64,000 nucleotides of DNA from assembly GCF_030272615.1 (NCBI RefSeq), contig NC_081406.1, forward strand, positions 139,091,361 to 139,155,360, in the 5' to 3' direction. The notes under the pieces were generated by a model, which was given only the letters and a program-made list of their open reading frames with translations, ran no database searches and was not told where the DNA came from. The position numbers and the translations under genes are program-made. This stretch comes from Cryptomeria japonica (Eukaryota > Streptophyta > Pinopsida > Cupressales > Cupressaceae). This document shows positions 56,404-64,000 of this stretch, piece after piece (position 1 is the stretch's first letter; each line of letters begins with the position of its first letter).

Positions 56404-56796
56404 TATCTTTACAATTACAACTTTATTTTTCTGATTAAAAAATAAATCTTTTTTTCTTTTTTTTGATCAGTAATAGGCCGAAGGCAATAAGATGTACATA
56501 CCCTACCCCCTATAGGATTTGAACTTGTGACCTCTCTTTCAAGAGCACAAATTCTCCACCATTAGGCCAACTCAGGCTGTACAATTAAAAAATAAATCTT
56601 ATTTTACTAGTATAAAACTTTTGTTTTAAATAATTATAAAATATATTTATATCAGTCAATAAACTTTTATTGTAAGAATGTATCTTTACAATTACAACTT
56701 TATTTTTCTGATTAAAAACTAAATCTTAGTATAAAACTTTTGTTTTAAATAATTATAAAATATATTTATATCAGTCAATAAGCTTTCATTGTAAGA
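56404..56796. repeat. Tandem duplication of a 115-bp unit, first copy split by the SINE
   Basis: Copy 1 is 56404-56450 plus 56601-56679; copy 2 is 56681-56796. Both run tatctttacaattacaac ... aatcagtcaataa-type sequence. Copy 2 has no SINE and so shows the pre-insertion state. Confidence 0.88.
56451..56583 (-). mobile_element. tRNA-derived SINE
   Basis: Minus strand, 133 bp. An A box tggcctaatgg (56569-56559) and a B box agttcaaatcc (56525-56515) form an RNA polymerase III promoter at tRNA spacing. The 3' end is an A-rich tail (aaaaaaaagaaaaa on the minus strand). It is flanked by a 17-bp target duplication attaaaaaataaatctt (56434-56450 and 56584-56600). Target-primed retrotransposition by a LINE is the known mechanism for such elements. 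Confidence 0.93.
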
Positions 56797-57331
56797 TTGA
56801 CATTCCACATTTTAAGCAAAACCTATCTCATGCCTTTATACCATTGTCTCACATTGTTAAATTATTTTCAAGTCATTGGGAACCAATGACAATTGTGAAA
56901 CTAGCATCTTCGGTTGTCTTCATCAATTAAACTGGTATCTCAAAAGTGGTGCTTAAAAACAATTTTAGGTAAGGAGAACAACATACAAGCATAAACGTAT
57001 TTTTCAACGAGTTAAATAAAGCATTAGGGCATGGGGGATAATACCTTTAATAATTGAATATTAATATTTTAACATTAATAATTTAATAATTTAACATTAA
57101 TAACTTAATTATGTTAATAAATAAATTTAATAAATTAATATTAATATTTTAAAATCAATAATTTAACATTAATAATTTAATATCAACTTTAACAAATTTC
57201 TTAACTTTAATAAATGAAATAACTTTCATATATTAAATAACTTTAATAATTAATTTCAATAAATTTTATTATTTTAATAAATTAATTTTCATAAATTAAA
57301 TAATTTCTTTAACATTAAATCATAAACTAAT
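56797..57331. other. AT-rich sequence with taatttaacattaa-type repeats
   Basis: From about 57040 the sequence is almost pure A/T with loosely repeated ttaataatttaacatt. No genes. The LINE's left target duplication is at 57315-57331. Confidence 0.75.
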
Positions 57332-59463
57332 AATTGATTTTTTTTCCTTTCTCTATCTTGGTACCCCTTTAGCGTTTGGAAGGCAACTCGGGTCATACTA
57401 GCAGGACTTGCTGGATAAATTGCGTCATAAGTAAAATCATTGGACTCATTGTTGGCTATCTACGTTGCTCGGGTGACTTTTCTTCAATCTGGGATCTAGG
57501 CTCTTCTTATTCATCAGTGTTTTGTTCAGGCAACTCCTGTGTATTTCCTCAAGGAATTTGAAGCTCTCTCATGCCAATTCTTTTGGAGTGGTAATTTGCA
57601 TACTTCTAAGTGGAGTTTAGTTAAGTGGGAGTCTATGTGTCGGTCCAAGAAAGAGGGGGGTCTTGGTCTTCGTTTTGATACCTTGAATGGGCAAGTTCTT
57701 GCAGCCAAATTATATTGGTGATGGTGTACCAATCATAATCATGTTTGGACTCGCATCCTCACTCAAAAGTATTTATGAGGAGTTATTATTTGAGATGTTC
57801 CTCGGTGTCATTTGGAGGGCAGAGACTTTGTGATTTGGCACACTCTGAAAACTAGGGCACATCTTATTATGAGTGGGATTTTTTGGATCTGTAATAAGGG
57901 CTCAGAGGCTCTTTTTTGGCTTGATTCTTGAGATGGTAATCCTCCAATTCTCTCCATTTATCTGCACCTTCAACCCTTTTGTGATAGTTTTATTGTTATT
58001 GGTTGGGATATAGTAGCACATCATGAGACTATCAAAATCTAGGGTTGGTTGCTGGTTACAGATGGAAGGATTCCTATGAATGATCGCTAGGGGAGTTGGC
58101 AGAGGCTCAAAAAGAATTGGCTCAAATTCTTGCTTCTCGTGAGTGCAACTCTCTAGAGGGGCAAGATATTTTGGCCTAGGGGAGAGACTCGTCTGGTAAG
58201 TATTTTGTGGCTACAAGATACTTGGAGCTTGATAGACAACTATTTGGAGGTATAGAGGTGCCTTGGTGGAAAAGTGTGTGGAACAAATTTTCTTGGCCCA
58301 AGTGCAACTTTTTCATGTGGTTCGTGGTTCAAAATCGATGTCTTACTTGGGATAATTTGTGCAAGTGGGATTTCTTGGTCCCTCTATGTGCATTCTATGT
58401 TGTAATAGTGAGGACTATGTTTCTCATCTTTTCTTTTAGTGCTATTTTTCCAGGGAGATTTGGCACTTCTGGTGGGGTGTGTGGAATCAAGCTTGTTGGC
58501 ATGTCTCCTCTCTAGCTGAGTTTTGGGCCAACTGGGGTAAGCCTCTTGTTAAGACTTATTTTCTTCAAATTACTTGGACTCTTGGACCCGCTTTCATCAT
58601 TTGACATATTTGGTTGGAGAGGAACCGTAAGATTTTTCATGATGCTAGGATAGTTGTTCAAAACTTGTGGTGGAAAATTTATTTTTCTCTTTGTGAGACT
58701 GTCTTGGAAAAGTGTGACTTTGCTAGAGGTGTGGATCCTGGAGAGGTTGTTATTTGAAATAGGTTCAATTTTCCTTCTCAGGGAGATGTTCCTTCTCCTA
58801 AGGTGAGGAGTGCTAGGCAGATAATGAGGAACCAATGCAGATGTCCTTTACGGAAGATTAATCGAGAGGGTTGTTGGATTCCTCCTCCTCATGGAATTAA
58901 AAAAATTAATATTGATGCTTCTTCTCGGGGGAATCTTAGTCATGTTGGCATTGGCGGAGTAGGGTGTGATAGTTATGGAGATGTTCATTTTATTTTTTCA
59001 ATTTATAAGGGTCTTCAAACAAATAATGTTATGGAGGCTCTCACCATTTTGTATGCTGTGAAGTGTTGTTGTTTTTTGGGTTGGCAAAGGATTATTTGTG
59101 AATCTGATTCTCAAGTGGTGGTGACTTTGCTGAATGAGTAGCGTCTAGATGATGTCAGTTGGCACTTAGCTATGGTTATTAGACAAATTCCTTGGTTGTG
59201 TGGCTCTTTGGAATTTGTTACTTTTATTCACATTCCTAGGGAGTGGAATGAAGTAGTAGATTGTTTGGCCAAATGGACTTCCGATCAAACGTAGGGTTGG
59301 AATATTGAGAATAGAGGACAATTATCACATAAATTGCCTCATATGTTGGATCATTTAGTGGATATTGACATGGTTGTGCAGTGCTCTTTTCTTTGCTAGG
59401 TAGTTGGTCCTTCCTACTTTGTAACTCTCTTTGCGATGAATAAATTTTTACCTCTCTTTTAGT
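57332..59463 (+). mobile_element. 5'-truncated LINE (L1-type) with C-terminal RNase H
   Basis: About 2.1 kb, flanked by a 17-bp target duplication ttaaatcataaactaat (57315-57331 and 59464-59480). It keeps only the C-terminal part of ORF2: the end of RT (FFWSGNLHTSKWSLVKWESM, KEGGLGLRFDTLNGQVLAAK), the zinc-binding RVT domain, a linker and an RNase H. The 3' end is gatgaataaatttttacctc without a long poly(A). Confidence 0.9.
57540..59400 (+). pseudogene. LINE ORF2 C-terminal fragment: zf-RVT and RNase H
   Basis: The frame begins in the RT tail near 57540 (FLKEFEALSCQFFWSGNLHT). Zinc-binding-domain-like text follows with HVWTRILTQKYL, WHTLKTRAHLIMSGIFWICN and NKFSWPKCNFFMWFVVQNRC (58285-58345, in another frame). 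The RNase H near 58895-59280 reads KINIDASSRGNLSHVGIGGV (first catalytic Asp), NVMEALTILYAVKCC (Glu) and IICESDSQVVVTLLNE (Asp), then FIHIPREWNEVVDCLAKWT (final Asp). Broken by many stops (mostly TAG) and at least two frameshifts. Confidence 0.87.
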
Positions 59464-59480
59464 TTAAATCATAAACTAAT

Positions 59481-60835
59481 TGACATATTGTTATGGTGTT
59501 GTTGTTCTTGAATGTTTAAAGGGAATGAAGTCTCCTTTTGTGATCTCATTGATTCATAATTTGATGAATTTCTTTGCTAAATGAAGGAACTTTTGGTGGA
59601 AAGCCTTAAACAGCCTAACACTTTAATTTACTAGATGTTCCATGCTATCAAACCACATGAATTGAATTTATTCGTTGATATCTTTCTAATCCATTATATA
59701 ATATCTTTAATCATATCATTCTAATCAACTTCTTTTCTCCATCCTCCAGAGTTAGCTTCTTTTGAAGAATCCTTGAATGGGGTATAGTTATGCTGGTTTT
59801 TTTTGTATTGGTCACTCCTTATATAATGTTGTCCATAGTAATGTTCCCCATGTTTTAGGCCTCTTAGTGGTTAATGTATTGTTCTCACGGGATTTTGATA
59901 CTAGTGTTTGGATTTCTTAGTAGTTGAGGGTTGCCACATATACCCTCATTTTGGATTTTAATATCTTATATATGTAATTAATAATATTTTATATAATATA
60001 TATAATATGTCAGATTTTAACCTTTTGCAAATAAAAGATATATAAATATAATTATATTTTATCTTTAATATGCTATCCACATCTCCCTTGAACCTCCTAT
60101 AAGTGCAAGTTTTTAGTTTTTGATTGATTCTTTTCTTGAAAGAAAGGTCATACGATCAAATTCCATAAAGAGTAAGATCTGTACACCTAATTAACTCCCC
60201 CAAAGAATACAATATAGATATAGTGAACTATAAAAGAGTCATTTTATTCAGGGCAAGAATTCATTTCCATCATGTCCGCGTATAAATTAAAATGAAGTTT
60301 GACCCGACCTGCTGAAGTTAAAAGCTTGCGAAAGCAATTACAGTTTTGATCTTTACTCGTAATATTTTTCTTTTTCTCTTGTTTCAACTCTTTCAGTACG
60401 CGGGCTACACACGCAAGTGACGCGCATTTAAATTTGAGTAATGAACTCTAAATATGAAAAAACCAATACCTAGATTCCAGGGTCTTTGAAAATTCCATTA
60501 TACGTCCTTTTAAACATCACCTCATGGTGGGCTCGTTAGTCGAATGTTGAGGGGAGCTATCACATTCTGGGCCAATTTCTCCACTGGTATTCATCTTAAT
60601 CTCCATAAACGAACTTTACTCGATAATGTATTGAGGACAGCTCACGAGTTAACGATTCATGGCATGAAAGACAAGTGAGTCGATGCTTCCTCCTAACTAC
60701 CCATAAATCTATCAGCTTATTATGAAGTCGATATAAAGGAGTAGCTGAAGATAGTTTAATCATTTCAATGCAAATGATAGTTTAGTTTTCTTATGTTGGA
60801 GGAGTTCAAAACATTAAGTAATTGGAGTTGGGTAG
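59481..60835. other. Unassigned sequence, CpG-containing toward its right end
   Basis: No coding region recognised. Between about 60270 and 60430 CpG dinucleotides are clearly more frequent (for example tccgcgtataaa, tacgcgggc, gacgcgc) than in the surrounding repeats. Confidence 0.55.
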
Positions 60836-60856
60836 GGAGGCATTTGTGATTTACAG

Positions 60857-61027
60857 TGGTATTTTGTAGTGGGTTGTGAAGTGGGAGTGTTAACAGCCAT
60901 CTTCTTTGGGGGATTTGAGAACTTTATACTAATGACGGGCATACCAGTAACAGTTTCTCTTGTTGCAATAATGGTTCTCCTTCACCTCTTTCCACAGTTT
61001 GTTGTTGATTCCTGCACAGAGACTAAG
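60857..61027 (+). other. Candidate internal exon, 57 codons, membrane-protein-like
   Basis: An open stretch preceded by an acceptor-like tttgtgatttacag and followed by the strong donor aag/gtaaat. It is exactly 171 nt, phase 0 at both ends. The peptide is hydrophobic: VGVLTAIFFGGFENFILMTG then IPVTVSLVAIMVLLHLFPQF, fitting one or two membrane segments. I do not recognise the family, and no neighbouring exon was found. It may be a fragment of a host gene or chance. Confidence 0.3.
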
Positions 61028-61354
61028 GTAAATTTCCTTCCTTTGGTTTGCATTCTTTATTAAATTGTAAGGGGCTTTCATCCTGTGTTACTTTTTGTTT
61101 AGTGATTTTTTGTCTGCGTTGAGATGAATAGCATTTCCTAGCAAATATGTTTTCCCCATTTTTACACACATATTGTGTTTCTAATTTGCTCCATCGCTGT
61201 CTTGGGTTCAATTCCTTATGCTTCCCTGTTCCACAATCATGGCTTTCAAGTTTTCAACACCCATTTTTTTCATAATTTCATTCTGTTTTGTTCAAAGTTC
61301 CTAGTGCTCATATATGTTCTCTATTAATAAGATATAAAACGATTTACTCTTTAA
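61028..61354. other. Unassigned T-rich sequence
   Basis: No gene seen. If the preceding exon is real, this would be intron. Confidence 0.5.
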
Positions 61355-62107
61355 GAGACATAAGATTTCTGCAGTCTATAATGACATAAAAATTGTGTTG
61401 TGCTTCTAGATATAATTGCTTAATGTTTATTTGCATCAACGTTTCGGATCACACTCCATGATCCATCATCAGGATGAGAGAGCGAGGCCTGCAATTTTCT
61501 TTTGTAGTCCTTAGGAGATCGAATTGCTTGGCTTTGAAACAAAGTTCCCTCCCCTGAAGAGTATCAATTAGAGACATAAGATTTCTGCAGTCCATAATGA
61601 CATAAAAACTGTGTTGAGCTTCTACGTAATGTTTATTTGTATCAACATTTTGGATTACACTCCATGATCCATCATCAGGATTAGAGAGCGAGGTCTGCAA
61701 TTTTCTTTGGCAGTTTGATCCTTAGCAGATCGAATTGCTTGGCTTTGAAACAAGTTCCCTCCCATGAAGGGTATCAATTAGAGACATAAGATTTCTGCAG
61801 TCCATAATGACATAAAAATTGTGTTGTGCTTCTACATAACGTTTATTTGCATCAATATTTCGGATCACACTCCATGATCCATCATCAGGATGACAGAGCA
61901 CAGTTCGATCCTTAGCAGCTCGAATCGCTTGTCTTTGAAACAATGTTCCCTCCCATGAAGGGTATCAATTAGAGACATAAGATTTCTGCAGTCCATAATG
62001 ACATAAAAATTGTATTATGTTTCTGGATATAACTGCATAACGTTTATTTGCATCAACATTTCGGATCACACTCCATGATCCATCATCAGGATGAGTGAGC
62101 AAGGTCT
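61355..62107. repeat. Tandem array of about 200-bp units, three full copies plus a partial
   Basis: Units start with gagacataagatttctgcag at 61355, 61571, 61781 and 61972 (lengths 216, 210, 191 and about 136). Each contains cactccatgatccatcatc and, except the last, tcgaattgcttggctttg or a variant. On the minus strand each unit encodes PDDGSWSVI with a following NVDANK-like stretch, and two of the open frames are 73-83 codons long. Direct repeats without unique spacers, so not a CRISPR. Confidence 0.92.
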
Positions 62108-63546
62108 GGATTTACTCTTTGTTTTCTACATATCTTTGTATTTTGATTAAAAAAAATTAAGTATTAAATAGTTTTTTAAAGTAAAGAATATATCAAGAAA
62201 ACGCTTTTGAGTAGGAATCGAAATCCTTGCCACTCCTGGGAAAGCAGACACAAAGCTAAATACTGTTTATTCCAGGTCACAAAAATGGGTTTATAGTAAA
62301 TAGAAACATGCTATTTTCAGGGATGGGGTTGCGAGTAGGGACCTTTATCAATTATACAAAAGCACAATGATGCAGATAGTTCTCTATCTCTATCTGCAAC
62401 TTGCTAAACTCATTTCAGATATAAAAAACAATCGCAGCAGATTGAAAAGAATAAGGCAGAAAGAATTACGCAACTCTCAATAAATATCCATTGAATAACA
62501 GAGCAATTTCACATCTGATTTATAATATGACAGCATAGTTTTATATATCTATCCCAACTATCCATCTAATAAACATGCATTTCTGAAAATACCCAGCGGC
62601 AGGGTTCCCTGCAGGCTGCAGCCAATATGCAGCGAATGCCTGTTCCTTCCTATGAAAAAGGGTATCTATTTGAAAGATGCTGTTACCAACTTTTGAGTGG
62701 AGATAGTCCATTTGCATCAAGTAATCGCCCCCCTAAATCAGGGTAACCATTGGCATATGTGGTGGCGCGGGTCACCAAGTGCCAAAAGGTTTTCTAACTA
62801 AAGCAATTAACCCACGAACTCCCATGATCCCATCCTCTGCTTACAAGCTATCTCCAACAAACTACAAATGAAAGACTCCACCTTTGGTATGGAAACGCTA
62901 CGTATTATTATTGCCATCAAGAAATTGAACAGCCAGGATATAACTGTTTATTACAGTTGGAAATAAAGGATGCATTCATTGTAATCACCAGTCTTCTGTT
63001 GAAAAACTTGAAACCACTAGTAAATGCTGCTGACTATTCAGTTACCCCCTATTCGTAGAATGATTTACATCATTCTCCTCTTCTTTCAAAACTTTGAACC
63101 TTCTAGTTCAAAGCTAACTTACTTAAAACAAACCTTAAGAAATCTGAAACTCCAAGAAATTTGAGAATTCAATTATTATTATTTTTCTTTGATGTAGGAT
63201 TGCTTTTACCTGAAGATTTTTGCATCAAACATCTAGGTAAGAGTTCGGGCTAGATGGTAGAACCATCCTTTTAACCTATGGTAGAACCATCCTTTTGAGT
63301 TAAAGAATAAGGCCATAGCTTATTCTTGCACCGGATTAGATATCTCTGCAAGTTTTCACATCTTTTCTTCCTCTACTTCCAACTTCTTATTGAACCATAA
63401 ATTGCGCTCCTTTGTGAATTTGTCCTCTTTCTCTTTTTCCAGCTTCTTGTGGCCTTTGATCCACTTCTTGTGGTTCTTCTCCACCAAAAGTCATCATGGT
63501 TCTTCTTGTGGCTTGGCCAATCTTTTATTGCACTTGCACACAAACC
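62108..63546. other. Unassigned sequence
   Basis: No recognisable gene or element. A short direct repeat of ggtagaaccatccttt occurs at about 63256 and 63280. Confidence 0.55.
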
Positions 63547-63645
63547 ATTAGAAACAAAAATCAAGTTAAGGTAATAAAAATCTCTCACAAGTGCGTTCAA
63601 ACAAAAAACAAGTTAAGGTAATAAAAATCTCTCACAAGTGCGTTC
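63547..63645. repeat. 49-bp tandem duplication
   Basis: Two copies of a unit running caagttaaggtaataaaaat to cacaagtgcgttc, adjacent, with one or two differences. Confidence 0.9.
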
Positions 63646-64000
63646 TCCTTTGTAAGACCAATTTTTATGGCTGTACTTTTTCTCTCAATCATTCTCAATT
63701 CTTCTCCAAGAAAGAGATGATCTTCTTCTCTCTTTTCATCAATTATAGGATTTTCAGAACATCTGCTCCTTGTTGGTTGTGATCTCTAAAACTAATAGTA
63801 CCATCTCTAATGTGGATTGCTTCCACCAGAACACCTTGGGTCTCCTCTTGTGATAGGCTGCATTGTTTTTCATTGCAGTCTTCAAACTTTTATCCTCTCA
63901 CAAGAACGCAACATCTTTGTCCCTCTCATCCTCTTTATCTTAATTCCATTCATTTAACTCCTCTTTCTCAAAATCTTTCCAAACCACTTTTATAAGGATC
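63646..64000. other. Unassigned T/C-rich sequence to the window end
   Basis: No gene recognised. Pyrimidine-rich plus strand. Confidence 0.5.

Noticed and set aside
56451-56583. A functional tRNA gene on the minus strand
   Set aside because: A and B boxes are present, but the body continues past the tRNA part to an A-rich tail and is flanked by 17-bp target duplications, so it is a SINE.
61355-62107. CRISPR-like array
   Set aside because: Units are about 200 bp, contiguous, without unique spacers, in a plant nuclear context.
63373-63995. Short open frames at the right end of the window
   Set aside because: Basic or Ser/Leu-rich peptides from T/C-rich DNA with no motif or splice structure I can support.

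Overview
This is a window of plant nuclear DNA that is almost entirely nested transposable elements. It probably comes from a land plant with a very large, repeat-rich genome, and a gymnosperm is my best guess. The basis is tRNA-primed Ty1/copia, chromovirus and dual-RNase-H Ty3/gypsy (Tat-type) elements stacked inside each other, a tRNA-derived SINE, a plant LINE with a C-terminal RNase H, and a plant mobile domain (PMD) gene. No bacterial, organellar or rRNA features were seen, and no intact host gene. Almost every reading frame is broken, mostly by in-frame TAG codons, as expected of old methylated repeats.

Layout. I label the elements A-F. D is the oldest large element: a minus-strand Tat-type gypsy with its 5' LTR at 52123-53417 and coding region running leftward to 29978. 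It was hit by copia E (plus, 30622-36564, target duplication attat, inside the integrase region) and by element F (minus, 40202-46615, between the protease and reverse transcriptase regions). The left end of D, beyond 29049, was hit by element B (plus, 6501-29048). B was then hit by copia A (1-6500, inside B's 5' LTR) and by chromovirus C (12313-20317, target duplication cagtc, between B's gag and protease). To the right of D (53418-64000) lie a gypsy remnant, a 281-bp tandem duplication, a SINE with its empty site preserved next door, a 5'-truncated LINE, a possible lone exon, and a four-copy array of about 200-bp units.

Most unusual are the two non-autonomous elements. B keeps gag, protease and a G-patch. 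Its pol has lost reverse transcriptase, both RNases H and integrase through what looks like an in-frame deletion joining the pre-RT region to the last residues of integrase. It carries an antisense PMD gene (25057-27028). Clusters of a CAATTG-type motif lie upstream of the sense gag and of the antisense PMD gene, each in the same orientation relative to its gene. F lacks all pol domains. It carries a coiled-coil protein with four CCHC zinc knuckles and an orphan frame of about 1,073 codons with no frameshift, interrupted by 13 in-frame stops of which 10 are TAG.

How the parts could work together (inference): A, C, D and E are decayed autonomous families. B and F would depend on enzymes supplied by relatives, with D a plausible helper type for B. 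All coordinates of decayed coding regions are approximate to a few tens of bases unless a codon is named.
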